NCBI RefSeq assembly: GCF_030505195.1
Contig: NZ_CP129672.1
Span: 2,700,501-2,764,500 of the forward strand
Length of the DNA: 64,000 nt
Direction of reading: 5' to 3'
Source: Comamonas testosteroni
GTDB taxonomy: Bacteria; Pseudomonadota; Gammaproteobacteria; Burkholderiales; Burkholderiaceae_C
Position numbers and translations under genes: made by a program. This document shows positions 48,020-57,196 of this stretch, in pieces (within the stretch, counting starts at the first letter, position 1; the number at the start of each line of letters is the position of its first letter). Below the pieces are notes generated by a model, which had not been told where the DNA came from, did not search any database, and saw only the letters and a program-made list of their open reading frames with translations.

Positions 48020-48330
48020 GCACTACCAAGTTTGACGAAGGTCGTCTGATGCAAGTACTGGTCGCTCCCATCGTGTCCGAAAAGGCCACTCTGGTTGCTG
48101 AAAAGTCCAATGCTGTGACATTCAAGGTGCTGCAGAACGCTACCAAGCCCGAAATCAAGGCCGCTGTGGAATTGATGTTCAAGGTTGAAGTGGCTGGCGT
48201 GTCTGTGGTGAACACCAAGGGCAAGACCAAGCGCTTTGGCAAGACCGTGGGCCGTCGCGACAATGTGCGCAAGGCTTACGTGATGCTCAAGCCCGGTCAA
48301 GAGCTGAACCTGTCTGGGGAGGCTGCGTAA
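48016..48330 (+). CDS. rplW: 50S ribosomal protein L23
   Basis: uL23, 104 residues, at the tunnel exit where trigger factor and SRP dock. Typical sequence includes [22 protein letters not shown] and the basic loop [24 protein letters not shown]. The start overlaps the rplD stop by 4 bases. Confidence 0.98.
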   Translation: MSTTKFDEGRLMQVLVAPIVSEKATLVAEKSNAVTFKVLQNATKPEIKAAVELMFKVEVAGVSVVNTKGKTKRFGKTVGRRDNVRKAYVMLKPGQELNLSGEAA

Positions 48331-48332
48331 TC

Positions 48333-49157
48333 ATGGCTGTTATCAAGCTCAAACCTACGACCCCCGGCCAACGCGGCGCGGTGAAGGTTACTCGCGACCA
48401 CCTGCACAAGGGTGAGGGCTTTGCCCCCCTGCTGGAAGCTCAATTCCAGAAGGCCGGTCGTAATAACAACGGTCACATCACAACTCGCCACAAGGGCGGT
48501 GGTCACAAGCACCACTACCGTGTGGTGGACTTCAAGCGCAACAAGGACGGTATCCCCGCCAAGGTTGAACGCATTGAATACGACCCCAACCGTACTGCCC
48601 ACATCGCTCTGGTGTGCTACGCAGACGGCGAGCGTCGCTACGTCATTGCTCCTCGCAACCTGGAAGTCGGCGCTACCATCATCAGCGGCTCCGAAGCTCC
48701 TATCCGCGTGGGCAACACCCTGCCTATCCGCAACATCCCCGTGGGCTCGACCATCCACTGCATCGAACTGAAGATCGGTGCCGGTGCTCAGATCGCTCGC
48801 TCGGCTGGTACCTCCGCCACTTTGCTGGCTCGCGAAGGCATCTACGCTCAAGTGCGTATGCGTTCGGGCGAAGTCCGCAAGGTACACATTGAGTGCCGCG
48901 CCACCATCGGTGAAGTTGCCAACGAAGAACACAGCCTGCGCCGTCTGGGCAAGGCCGGTGTGAAGCGTTGGATGGGTATTCGTCCTACCGTCCGCGGTAC
49001 GGTCATGAACCCTGTCGACCACCCGCACGGTGGTGGTGAAGGTAAGACCGGTGAAGGCCGTCACCCAGTTGACCCATGGGGCAATCTGACGAAGGGCTAC
49101 CGTACCCGTAACAACAAGCGCACACAGACAATGATCGTGTCGCGCCGTAAGAAGTAA
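48333..49157 (+). CDS. rplB: 50S ribosomal protein L2
   Basis: uL2, 274 residues, needed for subunit joining and peptidyl transfer. The conserved C-terminal part, [38 protein letters not shown] with its essential His, is complete. It follows rplW by 2 bp. Confidence 0.99.
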   Translation: MAVIKLKPTTPGQRGAVKVTRDHLHKGEGFAPLLEAQFQKAGRNNNGHITTRHKGGGHKHHYRVVDFKRNKDGIPAKVERIEYDPNRTAHIALVCYADGERRYVIAPRNLEVGATIISGSEAPIRVGNTLPIRNIPVGSTIHCIELKIGAGAQIARSAGTSATLLAREGIYAQVRMRSGEVRKVHIECRATIGEVANEEHSLRRLGKAGVKRWMGIRPTVRGTVMNPVDHPHGGGEGKTGEGRHPVDPWGNLTKGYRTRNNKRTQTMIVSRRKK

Positions 49158-49167
49158 GGGGTAGCAA

Positions 49168-49443
49168 ATGACTCGTTCTCTTAAAAAGGGTCCGTTTGTT
49201 GACCATCACTTGCTGGCTAAGGTCGAAAAGGCCATCGCCACCAAGGATAAGAAGCCAGTGAAGACTTGGTCGCGTCGCTCCATGGTCCTGCCCGAGTTCA
49301 TCGGTCTGACCATCGCCGTGCACAACGGCAAGCAACACGTGCCGGTTTATGTGACTGACCAGATGGTTGGCCACAAGCTGGGTGAATTCGCGCTGACTCG
49401 TACCTTCAAGGGTCACCCTGCGGACAAGAAAGCCAAGAAGTAA
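49168..49443 (+). CDS. rpsS: 30S ribosomal protein S19
   Basis: uS19, 91 residues, in the 30S head near the A-site tRNA. It starts [15 protein letters not shown] and contains [25 protein letters not shown]. It has tight spacing to rplB and rplV. Confidence 0.98.
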   Translation: MTRSLKKGPFVDHHLLAKVEKAIATKDKKPVKTWSRRSMVLPEFIGLTIAVHNGKQHVPVYVTDQMVGHKLGEFALTRTFKGHPADKKAKK

Positions 49444-49453
49444 GGAATAGAAC

Positions 49454-49786
49454 ATGTCTGAAACACGTGCTGTTCTCCGTGGCGTCCGCCTGTCTGTTGA
49501 CAAGGGTCGCCTGGTCGCGGATCTGATCCGCGGCAAGAAGGTGGATCAAGCTCTGAACATTCTCCAGTTCACACAGAAAAAAGCTGCTGTGATCTTGAAG
49601 AAGGTTCTGGAATCCGCTATCGCCAACGCTGAGCACAACGACGGCGCCGATATCGACGAACTGAAGGTCAAGACCATCTACGTCGAGCAAGGCACTACGC
49701 TCAAGCGTTTCACTGCTCGCGCCAAGGGCCGTGGCAACCGCATCAGCAAGCCTACCTGCCACATCTATGTGACAGTGGGTAACTGA
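49454..49786 (+). CDS. rplV: 50S ribosomal protein L22
   Basis: uL22, 110 residues, forming part of the exit tunnel with L4. The C-terminal beta-hairpin loop [23 protein letters not shown], the macrolide-relevant segment, shows no deletion. Confidence 0.98.
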   Translation: MSETRAVLRGVRLSVDKGRLVADLIRGKKVDQALNILQFTQKKAAVILKKVLESAIANAEHNDGADIDELKVKTIYVEQGTTLKRFTARAKGRGNRISKPTCHIYVTVGN

Positions 49787-49802
49787 GGCCTTAAGGAAGA
49801 AT

Positions 49803-50672
49803 ATGGGACAGAAAATCCATCCTACCGGCTTCCGTCTGGCGGTGAGCCGCAACTGGGCAAGCCGCTGGTACGCTAGCAACCGTGACTTCGCCGGCATGCT
49901 GGCCGAAGACATCAAGGTGCGCGAGTACCTGAAGGCCAAGCTGAAGAACGCTGCCGTGGCTCGCGTTCTGATCGAGCGTCCTGCCAAGAACGCCCGCATC
50001 ACCATTTTCTCGGCTCGTCCGGGCGTGGTGATCGGCAAGAAGGGTGAAGACATCGAGGCCCTGAAGAAGGAACTCGCTGCTCGCCTGGGCGTGCCCGTGG
50101 CTGTGAACATCGAAGAAGTGCGCAAGCCTGAAATCGATGCCAAGCTGATCGCTGACTCCATCTGCCAACAGCTGGAAAAGCGCATCATGTTCCGCCGCGC
50201 CATGAAGCGTGCCATGCAGAACGCCATGCGTCTGGGTGCTCAAGGCATCAAGATCATGTCTTCCGGTCGTCTGAACGGTATCGAAATCGCTCGTACCGAG
50301 TGGTACCGTGAAGGCCGCGTGCCTCTGCACACTCTGCGTGCCGATATCGACTACGGCTTCTCCGAAGCCAAGACGACTTACGGCATCATCGGCGTGAAGG
50401 TCTGGGTCTACAAGGGTGACACCCTGGGCCGTAACGATCTGCCCGCCGTGGAAACGCCCCGTCCTGAAGACGAGCGTCGTCCTCGTGGTCCTCGTCGTGA
50501 CGGTCGCCGTGATGGCCGTGATGGCGCTGGCCGTGGTGGCCGTCGTCCCGCAGGCACCAATGCCGCTCCTGCCGATGGCAGCGACAAGCCTGCTGGCGCT
50601 GGTGCTGATTCCGTTAAGCGCGTTCGTAAGGCCGACGCGCCCGCTACAGCAGCGGACGGTAAAGGAGAATAA
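49803..50672 (+). CDS. rpsC: 30S ribosomal protein S3 with long basic C-terminal tail
   Basis: uS3, 289 residues against about 233 in E. coli. The KH domain ([18 protein letters not shown]) and the mRNA-entry C-domain end near residue 215. The extra 70 residues are first Arg/Gly/Asp-rich ([18 protein letters not shown]), then Ala/Gly/Lys-rich, and surely disordered. The reading frame is clean to the rplP gene 2 bp away, so the tail is genuine. Confidence 0.97.
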   Translation: MGQKIHPTGFRLAVSRNWASRWYASNRDFAGMLAEDIKVREYLKAKLKNAAVARVLIERPAKNARITIFSARPGVVIGKKGEDIEALKKELAARLGVPVAVNIEEVRKPEIDAKLIADSICQQLEKRIMFRRAMKRAMQNAMRLGAQGIKIMSSGRLNGIEIARTEWYREGRVPLHTLRADIDYGFSEAKTTYGIIGVKVWVYKGDTLGRNDLPAVETPRPEDERRPRGPRRDGRRDGRDGAGRGGRRPAGTNAAPADGSDKPAGAGADSVKRVRKADAPATAADGKGE

Positions 50673-50674
50673 AC

Positions 50675-51091
50675 ATGCTGCAACCTGCACGCCGCAAGTT
50701 CCGTAAGGAACAAAAAGGCCGCAACACCGGCATCGCTACCCGTGGCAACTCCGTTGCCTTCGGCGATTTCGGTTTGAAGTCTACTGACCGTGGTCGTCTG
50801 ACCGCACGCCAGATCGAAGCTGCACGTCGTGCAATTTCCCGTCACGTCAAGCGTGGTGGTCGTATCTGGATCCGCGTGTTCCCGGACAAGCCCATCTCTA
50901 CCAAGCCCGCCGAAGTGCGTATGGGTAACGGTAAGGGCAACCCCGAGTACTACGTGGCCGAAATCCAGCCCGGCAAGGTGATCTACGAAATCGTGGGTGT
51001 ACCTGAAGAGCTGGCCCGTGAAGCGTTCCGCCTGGCTGCTGCAAAGCTGCCTCTGCGCACGACCTTCGTGTCCCGTCACATTGGTGCTTAA
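50675..51091 (+). CDS. rplP: 50S ribosomal protein L16
   Basis: uL16, 138 residues, at the A-site side of the peptidyl transferase centre. It starts [17 protein letters not shown] and contains [36 protein letters not shown]. The first in-frame ATG follows AAAGGAG. Confidence 0.98.
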   Translation: MLQPARRKFRKEQKGRNTGIATRGNSVAFGDFGLKSTDRGRLTARQIEAARRAISRHVKRGGRIWIRVFPDKPISTKPAEVRMGNGKGNPEYYVAEIQPGKVIYEIVGVPEELAREAFRLAAAKLPLRTTFVSRHIGA

Positions 51092-51101
51092 GGAGATCAA
51101 C

Positions 51102-51299
51102 ATGACGAAATCTGCTGAACTCCGCCAAAAAGACGTGGCTGGTCTGGAAGCTGAAGTGAAGTCCCTGCAAAAGGCTCACTTCGGTCTGCGCATGCAAAAG
51201 GCCACGCAACAACTGGGCAACACTGCGACCATCAAGGCTACACGCCGTGACATCGCTCGTGCCAAGACCATCCTTGCTGAAAAGCAAGCCGCCAAGTAA
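51102..51299 (+). CDS. rpmC: 50S ribosomal protein L29
   Basis: uL29, 65 residues, a small helical protein at the tunnel exit. It starts [34 protein letters not shown]. The ATG at 51102 follows AAGGAG; in-frame codons upstream belong to the overlapping rplP region. Confidence 0.97.
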   Translation: MTKSAELRQKDVAGLEAEVKSLQKAHFGLRMQKATQQLGNTATIKATRRDIARAKTILAEKQAAK

Positions 51300-51308
51300 G
51301 GAGCCGAC

Positions 51309-51578
51309 ATGACGGAAGCTAAAACATCCCTCAAGCGCACCTTGATTGGCAAGGTGGTCAGCGACAAGCGTGCCAAGACTGTGACCGTTCTGGTGGAACG
51401 CCGCGTCAAGCACCCCATCTACGACAAGATCATGATCAAGTCGAGCAAGTACCACGCTCATGACGAGCAAGGTGAGTACAAGCTGGGCGACGTGGTTGAA
51501 ATCACCGAGAGCCGTCCTCTCTCCAAGACCAAGAACTGGGTTGCTACCCGCTTGGTTCAAAAGGCTGCTCTGGTGTAA
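51309..51578 (+). CDS. rpsQ: 30S ribosomal protein S17
   Basis: uS17, 89 residues, early 30S assembly protein. It contains [30 protein letters not shown] and the C-terminal [18 protein letters not shown]. It is the last gene of this S10 cluster. A strong terminator follows where most bacteria continue with rplN. Confidence 0.98.
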   Translation: MTEAKTSLKRTLIGKVVSDKRAKTVTVLVERRVKHPIYDKIMIKSSKYHAHDEQGEYKLGDVVEITESRPLSKTKNWVATRLVQKAALV

Positions 51579-51611
51579 GCCTAACCAGGCCCGCCGGCTG
51601 CAAAGCCCTTG

Positions 51612-51645
51612 AAAACGACCCACAATGCTGTGGGTCGTTTTTTTA
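51612..51645 (+). terminator. Strong terminator of the S10 operon
   Basis: AAAACGACCCACA-ATGC-TGTGGGTCGTTTT is followed by more T, 34 bp after the rpsQ stop. Confidence 0.95.
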
Positions 51646-51694
51646 TTTGGGCCGCCAAGAATGCGGTCCGTGCTTTGCAACAAAGGAGATAGTC

Positions 51695-52204
51695 ATGATT
51701 AAAGTTGGTGATGCCCTGCCCGCAGTGACCTTGATGGAATATGTGGAAGTGGAAGGCAATGGCTGCAGCCTTGGTCCCAACCCCGTGAAGTTGCCCGAGG
51801 CTCTGGCCGGCAAGACTATTGCCGTGTTTGCCGTGCCCGGCGCTTTTACGCCCACCTGCTCCGAAAAGCACCTGCCAGGCTATGTGGCCAAGGCCGAAGA
51901 GCTCAAGGCTGCTGGCGTCGATGAAATCTGGTGCCTGGCCGTGAACGATGCTTTCGTGATGGGCGCCTGGGGCCGCGATCAGAAGGTGGCTGGCAAGGTG
52001 CGCATGATTGCCGACGGCGATGCGGCCTTTGCCAAGGCGACCGGCCTGACGCTGGACCTGAACGGCAAGGGCCTGGGCCTGCGCGCCAATCGCTTCTCGA
52101 TGCTGGTCAAGGACGGCAAGGTTGCGACCCTGAACGTGGAAGCTCCCGGCAAGTTTGAAGTCAGCGATGCCGGCACCATGCTGGCTCAGGCCAAGCAGGG
52201 TTAA
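51695..52204 (+). CDS. Peroxiredoxin (Prx5 type)
   Basis: Thiol peroxidase of 169 residues that reduces peroxides. The peroxidatic Cys55 is in PGAFTPTCSEKHLPG, matching the P-x3-T-x2-C active site, and a second cysteine at residue 80 could resolve it. The ATG at 51695 has AAAGGAG upstream. It is a single-gene unit between two terminators. Confidence 0.94.
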   Translation: MIKVGDALPAVTLMEYVEVEGNGCSLGPNPVKLPEALAGKTIAVFAVPGAFTPTCSEKHLPGYVAKAEELKAAGVDEIWCLAVNDAFVMGAWGRDQKVAGKVRMIADGDAAFAKATGLTLDLNGKGLGLRANRFSMLVKDGKVATLNVEAPGKFEVSDAGTMLAQAKQG

Positions 52205-52235
52205 GTCTCTGATCGGCTGTACGAAGCCTGTTCCA

Positions 52236-52261
52236 AAAACGCCGCTTTTGCGGCGTTTTTT
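52236..52261. terminator. Bidirectional terminator
   Basis: AACGCCGC-TTTT-GCGGCGTT has T-runs on the plus strand and A-runs before it. It lies between convergent genes that end at 52204 and 52265. Confidence 0.9.
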
Positions 52262-52264
52262 GTC

Positions 52265-52846
52265 TCAATCTTCGGCGTCGACGGGGGCGGCAGGGCGCTT
52301 GAGAGGGGAGGACGGTGCGCCGTTGTCGAGAATGGGTGTGGTCCAGCGTCCGGTCTTGAACACGTCGTCCACGCCCCGATTGCGTGCTTCCTGGGCTACT
52401 GTCTTGCGCCAATCTTCCAGCAACTGGGTGCGTCCTGCTGCGTCCTGCATCAGCAAAGCGGTCTTCAGAAAGTGCATGAGCCGTGTGACGGTGGATGACG
52501 GTCGGGCATCGGGCCGCATCCAGCGATAGGCGGCAGAGCTTTCGGCACCGAAATAAGTGGCAAAGCGCTTGGGCTCAATATCGGCAATCTCGTTCATGAA
52601 GGCCAGCATCTCGGGCGCAGTGGGCTGTTTGGGGATCACGGCCAGTTCCGGGTGCTGAGCCAGAAAGCGCACCAGCAAGGCCAGGGTAGGATCTTTGACG
52701 GGCTCATCCGGTGCCTGACGCACCACCTGCATCCAACGTGTGATCGACATGCTGAGCACCCAGATGATGTCGTTGGTCAGCAAGCCGAACTCCTGACGGA
52801 CAGCATCCAGATCACGGCCTAGGACGGGGCGGTTGGAAGGGATCAT
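52265..52846 (-). CDS. Hypothetical protein with two helix-turn-helix-like segments
   Basis: A 193-residue soluble protein that I cannot place. Two segments look like XRE-type helical repeats: LDAVRQEFGLLTNDIIWVLSMSITRWMQVVRQ (about 13-44) and EPKRFATYFGAESSAAYRWMRP (about 91-112). The C-terminus is Pro/Ala-rich. It is divergent from another unknown gene and lies next to the flagellar locus. A local regulator is possible, but DNA binding is only inferred from the pattern. Confidence 0.7.
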   Translation of the reverse strand: MIPSNRPVLGRDLDAVRQEFGLLTNDIIWVLSMSITRWMQVVRQAPDEPVKDPTLALLVRFLAQHPELAVIPKQPTAPEMLAFMNEIADIEPKRFATYFGAESSAAYRWMRPDARPSSTVTRLMHFLKTALLMQDAAGRTQLLEDWRKTVAQEARNRGVDDVFKTGRWTTPILDNGAPSSPLKRPAAPVDAED

Positions 52847-53049
52847 GGTGTGAAGGGTGAGATTGTTGCAATTTAGGCTTGTTCAGGTGCCTGCTGCTCA
52901 AGTGACGTCATGGCGACCCTGTTCGGCTGACGCAATGCGTGCAGAAACGACAGAATAGAAGGAATCTTGGTGTGAAATTTAGCATTGTGAATATACTGTA
53001 TGTCACGCCATTGATTCACCCACCCCCGATGTAGACGTTTCCCGCACCT
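52847..53049. promoter_or_regulatory. Divergent region with flagellar-shared motif
   Basis: A 203-bp gap. ATTGTGAATA followed by TATACTGT at 52984-52999 recurs upstream of fliE at 60270-60288 with a 3-base difference in spacing. TATACT may be a -10 for the gene at 53,050. Confidence 0.45.
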
Positions 53050-53808
53050 ATGTCCCATACCGTTTCGTCTCGTGTCCAGCTCACATTGCTCAGCCTGTTT
53101 CGCCTGCATGGCAAGCATCTGCAACCCGTGGTTGGGGCGGAGCGTGTGTTCGATGAAGGGCATGGTCTGCAGGTGGTTGCGAACTCGATTCCATTTCGCA
53201 ACCGGGCTATGGATGCCAGAGCGCCGCGTCCCGGTATGGGCCTGCTGGCGCTTTTCGGTATTCGCGATGCGCTCGACGAGTTGCAGCACTGGCGCATGGT
53301 GGCACGCACCTCCCAAGCGCAATTTGCCTACCTGCAGTTGCAGGTAGAGGTGGGCACGAATGCCACCGTGGCACCCACGCGCCAGATGCTGCGCGAGCAG
53401 GGCGCGGGCATGCGCTTTCTGAACGTGCGCCGCAGCGCCTCCGAGTTCCAGAAGGACCTGCTGGCGCGCTTTGCCCAATATGTGGCGCAAGAGGGAGGCA
53501 GTCCCGAGCGCGATATGGCCCATGTGCGGCAGATGGCGCTGCGCCCGGATCTGTTCGAACGGCTGCTCTACGAGGACGAGGACCTGCGGCATATCGATGT
53601 CCTGATCATTCCTCTGGCCGATTGGCCGGACCCGACGCGCGTGCGCCAGGTGGCCTATGTGCGCGCCGGTACGCCACTGCTGGCCCTGCTTCAGGGGAGC
53701 GATCAGATGCAGGTGCACCTGCCAGGCTGGATGGCGCGGCGTTATCTGCCAGGGCAAGCTCTAGATACTGTGCCATTTGGGGCGGGCGAGCTGGCACAGC
53801 CCCTGTAG
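53050..53808 (+). CDS. Hypothetical protein adjacent to the flagellar locus
   Basis: A 252-residue protein with no recognised domain, signal peptide or membrane span. It has an N-terminal basic helix (RVQLTLLSLFRLHGKHL), an acidic helical middle (RPDLFERLLYEDEDLRHID) and a beta-rich end. Its promoter region shares an element with that of fliE. A link to the flagellum is an inference from position and motif. A start at 53050 gives MSHTVSSRV; no strong ribosome binding site is seen. Confidence 0.7.
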   Translation: MSHTVSSRVQLTLLSLFRLHGKHLQPVVGAERVFDEGHGLQVVANSIPFRNRAMDARAPRPGMGLLALFGIRDALDELQHWRMVARTSQAQFAYLQLQVEVGTNATVAPTRQMLREQGAGMRFLNVRRSASEFQKDLLARFAQYVAQEGGSPERDMAHVRQMALRPDLFERLLYEDEDLRHIDVLIIPLADWPDPTRVRQVAYVRAGTPLLALLQGSDQMQVHLPGWMARRYLPGQALDTVPFGAGELAQPL

Positions 53809-53903
53809 TCCGCTGGTGCGGGCATGGCATTCATGAGTGCGATGTCTGGATGTATCGATCGCTATATAAAATGTAGCATGTACCGCTTTTTGGACATCGA
53901 TTT

Positions 53904-53930
53904 CAATGGCTTTTATTGCTGAAGCCATTG
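53904..53930. terminator. Hairpin between convergent genes
   Basis: CAATGGCTT (53904-53912) and AAGCCATTG (53922-53930) surround a 9-base loop and are followed by TATTTGTTG on the plus strand. It may end both flhA and the gene at 53,050. Confidence 0.55.
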
Positions 53931-53956
53931 TATTTGTTGCGCTGGATGCTCCTCTT

Positions 53957-56056
53957 TTAGCCAACTGTCCCTAGCACCTTCAATTCCTTGCCCTCTGGTA
54001 CCTCGTTGAAGGACAGCACCTGCAGACCTTGGGCAAACAGGCGTGCGTAGCGCGCCAGCAGGGGGCGCAGCTGGGGTGTGACCAGCAGCACCGGTGCCGT
54101 GGCCTGCTGTTTCATCAGATCGCGCGCATGACTCATGTGCTCCTGCAACTGGCCCAGCAGATTCGGATCCACCGGGAAGTTATCCAGCGCGACCTTCTTG
54201 TTGGTGTGGCGTGCGGTGTTCAGCGCGCCCAGCAGCAGCTGCTCCAGGCTGTTGCCCAGAGTGAAGGCCTGGATCTCGGGCACCGATCCCACGGTGGAGT
54301 TGACGATCTGGCGGCGCAGCGCGCAGCGCACCTCGGCGGCCAGCAGGATGGGGTCCTTGGTGGCTTCGGCGCTGTCCACCAGGGCGGTGGCGATCAGCAC
54401 GATGTCCTTGAGCGAAACACCCTCGCGCAGCAGCTGCTTGTACACCGTGTGCTGCAGCGGCGCGGGGCAGGCTTTTTCCAGCGCGGCGGCCAGCTTGGGC
54501 GACAAGGCCGTAAGGCGTTCGCCCATGGCGTGCACGTCCTCGAAGCGGATCAGCTCGTCCAGATGGCTGCGCACCACGCGCGTGAGGTGGGTGGCGACGA
54601 TGCTCACGCAGTCCGCCACCTGGTAGCCCATGCCCAGGGCATGGGCCTTGTCCTTGGGTTCGATCCAGGTCACGGGCAACTGGTAGGCGGGCTCGATGCC
54701 GGGGATCCCGTCAAGCTGACCGTAGACATGGGGCGAGGGAATGGCCATCAGCCGGTCGGCATGCACCTCGGCCTTGGCCACCACGGTGTCGTTGATGAGC
54801 ACGGTGTACTGGTTGGGTGGCAGCGTCAGGTCATCGCGCACATGCACAGGGGGCAGGACAAAACCCATGGCTTCGCTGATGGTCTGGCGCACGCCGCGCA
54901 GGCGCACGGCCAGAGGTGCGCCCTGAGCCGGGTCCAGTTGGCCGACCAGGCGGTAGCCCACGCGTACCGACAACTGTTCGGTGATCGGCAGGCTGTGCCA
55001 GCCAAAGTCCTGGGCAGCGGCTGCGGTCACGGTCTGCAGCAAGACCATTTCATCCTGGGCGGGCAGAGGCCTGGCCGGTTGCTTGGCCATGACCCAGCCG
55101 CCCAGCACCAGCACGCTGGCAAAAGCCAGGAAGGGCAGCCAGGGCATGCCAGGAATCAGGCCCAGCACCAGCATCACCACGGCAGCGCTGTACAGCACCG
55201 TGGGCTTGGCCAGCAGTTGCTGGCGCACTTGGTCGGGGAATTCACCCGCATCGGCGTCGCTGATGCGGGTGACGATCACGGCCGAGGCTGCCGACAGCAG
55301 CAGGGCCGGAATCTGGGAGACCAGGCCGTCGCCGATGGTCAGCAGTGCGTAGAGACGGAAGGACTCGCCCAGCGGCAGGTCGTGCATCAGCGAGCCGATG
55401 GCGACGCCGCCGATCAGGTTGATGACCAGAATCAGGATGGAGGCGATGGCATCGCCGCGCACGAACTTGGAGGCACCGTCCATGGCGCCGTAGAAGTCGG
55501 CCTCGGTCGCTACGTCACGGCGGCGCGTCTGAGCCTGCTGCTGATTGATGAGGCCGGCATTCAGGTCGGCATCGATGGCCATCTGCTTGCCAGGCAGCGC
55601 GTCCAGCGTGAAGCGGGCCGAGACTTCGGAAATGCGTTCTGCGCCCTTGGTCACCACCACGAAGTTGATGATCATCAGGATGACGAACACCACCAGGCCT
55701 ACGACGAAATTGCCGCCGATCACCACGTTGCCGAAGGACTCGATCACATGGCCGGCCGCATCCGGGCCGTTCTGGCCGTGCAGCAGCACCACGCGCGTGG
55801 AGGCCACGGTCAGGCCCAGGCGCATCAGCGTGGTGGCCAGGATGACGGTGGGAAAGATGGAAAAGTCCAGCGGTCGCTTGACCCCCACGGCCACCAGAAC
55901 CACCACCAGCGACACCACGATGTTGAAGGTGAAGAAGATGTCCAGCGCCAGCGGCGGCAGCGGCAGCATGATCATGGCCAGCAAGGCCAGCAGAAACACG
56001 GGCACGGCCCACTGGTGGCGGGAAAGCGCCTGGCGCAGTTCGGTGAGGTACTTCAT
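53957..56056 (-). CDS. flhA: Flagellar export gate protein FlhA (lateral-type locus)
   Basis: Largest component of the flagellar type III export gate, 699 residues. An N-terminal membrane domain of about eight spans contains the FHIPEP-equivalent region (ARFTLDALPGKQMAIDADLNAGLI), and a cytoplasmic substrate- and chaperone-docking domain runs from about 350. It is the last gene of the minus-strand operon. Its ATG overlaps the flhB stop. Confidence 0.96.
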   Translation of the reverse strand: MKYLTELRQALSRHQWAVPVFLLALLAMIMLPLPPLALDIFFTFNIVVSLVVVLVAVGVKRPLDFSIFPTVILATTLMRLGLTVASTRVVLLHGQNGPDAAGHVIESFGNVVIGGNFVVGLVVFVILMIINFVVVTKGAERISEVSARFTLDALPGKQMAIDADLNAGLINQQQAQTRRRDVATEADFYGAMDGASKFVRGDAIASILILVINLIGGVAIGSLMHDLPLGESFRLYALLTIGDGLVSQIPALLLSAASAVIVTRISDADAGEFPDQVRQQLLAKPTVLYSAAVVMLVLGLIPGMPWLPFLAFASVLVLGGWVMAKQPARPLPAQDEMVLLQTVTAAAAQDFGWHSLPITEQLSVRVGYRLVGQLDPAQGAPLAVRLRGVRQTISEAMGFVLPPVHVRDDLTLPPNQYTVLINDTVVAKAEVHADRLMAIPSPHVYGQLDGIPGIEPAYQLPVTWIEPKDKAHALGMGYQVADCVSIVATHLTRVVRSHLDELIRFEDVHAMGERLTALSPKLAAALEKACPAPLQHTVYKQLLREGVSLKDIVLIATALVDSAEATKDPILLAAEVRCALRRQIVNSTVGSVPEIQAFTLGNSLEQLLLGALNTARHTNKKVALDNFPVDPNLLGQLQEHMSHARDLMKQQATAPVLLVTPQLRPLLARYARLFAQGLQVLSFNEVPEGKELKVLGTVG

Positions 56057-57192
56057 GGGGCGGGTTGGGGGTCGGACAGTTCGGCGGGTATATCCAGCTC
56101 GCGCGGTAGATCGGGGCGGCCAGGGCGTCGGCCCTGGCGGAAAGCCTTGATCTGCAGCACGTAGTGCAGCACCTGGGCGACGCTTTGGTAGAGCGCCGAG
56201 GGGATTTGCTGGTTCACCTGGCTGGTGTGGTAAATGGCTCGCGCCAGCGGCGGCAGGCTCACTACCTCCACCTGGTGGCGGGTGGCAATGTCGCGGATGT
56301 AGAAGGCCATCTCGTCCACGCCCTTGGCGATGACATAGGGGGCTTCGGCGCGCTGCGAGTCGTAGCGCACGGCCACGGCGTAGTGCTCTGGGTTGACGAT
56401 GACGGCATCGGCCTGGGGCACTGTGGCACGCACGCTGCGCCGCGCCAGCTGTCGCTGGATCTGGCGGATGCGGCTCTTGACCTCGGGCCGGCCTTCGTTG
56501 CTCTTGTGCTCTTCCTTGACTTCCTGCTTGCTCATGCGCTGGCCGCGCAGAAAGAAAAAGCGCTGCAGCGGCACGTCGATCAGGGCCAGGATGATGAAGA
56601 TCACCACGATGGACATCACACCCGAGAGAAACAGATGTATGCCCTCGCGCACCGCCAGATCCAGCGTCATTGATGGCAGTGCCGTGAAGTGGCGCACATT
56701 GGCCTTGCAGTAGGCGTAGACCACGGCGGCCACGGCTGAGACCTTGAGCACCGACATGACCAGGTCGCCGTAATGCTTGGCCTTGAAGAACTTGGACAGG
56801 TTCTGCTGGGGGCTCAGGCGGCTGAACTTGGGTTGCAGATTCTTGGCCGACAGCAGCCAGCCACCGGGCACCAGCGAGGCCACGGCCACCAGCAGCGGCG
56901 TGATGAACAGGGGCAGCAGCATCTGGGCGAACAGCCAGCCGGCGTCGGCCCAGACCGCGCCCACGATGTTGTTGAGGGAGCCGGGGCCCGAGGTGTCGTC
57001 GAGCCCGCGCTGGAACAGGGCGTGGAATTTGCGCAGATAGTCGGGCATGAAAAGTGCCGTCACCTGCAGCGTGGCCACCAGGCCCACGGCCGTGGCCAGA
57101 TCGCGCGAGCGCGCCACTTGGCCTTCCTCGCGCGATTTGCGCAGCTTGTGGTCCGAGGCGTTTTCGGACTTGTCGCCAGCACTGTCGGCCAC
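56053..57192 (-). CDS. flhB: Flagellar export switch protein FlhB (lateral-type locus)
   Basis: Export apparatus protein that switches specificity from rod/hook to filament, 379 residues. It has four spans (about 33-50, 88-110, 145-165 and 185-208) and then a cytoplasmic domain. The self-cleavage site reads Asn267-Pro-Glu-His270; most FlhB proteins have NPTH, but the cleaved Asn-Pro bond is retained. It starts at GTG 57192, four bases after the fliR stop. Confidence 0.95.
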   Translation of the reverse strand: MADSAGDKSENASDHKLRKSREEGQVARSRDLATAVGLVATLQVTALFMPDYLRKFHALFQRGLDDTSGPGSLNNIVGAVWADAGWLFAQMLLPLFITPLLVAVASLVPGGWLLSAKNLQPKFSRLSPQQNLSKFFKAKHYGDLVMSVLKVSAVAAVVYAYCKANVRHFTALPSMTLDLAVREGIHLFLSGVMSIVVIFIILALIDVPLQRFFFLRGQRMSKQEVKEEHKSNEGRPEVKSRIRQIQRQLARRSVRATVPQADAVIVNPEHYAVAVRYDSQRAEAPYVIAKGVDEMAFYIRDIATRHQVEVVSLPPLARAIYHTSQVNQQIPSALYQSVAQVLHYVLQIKAFRQGRRPGRPDLPRELDIPAELSDPQPAP

Positions 57193-57196
57193 GATG

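Noticed and set aside
54029..56164. A 711-codon open frame opposite flhA
   Set aside because: It is an exact antisense shadow of flhA; FlhA is unmistakable.
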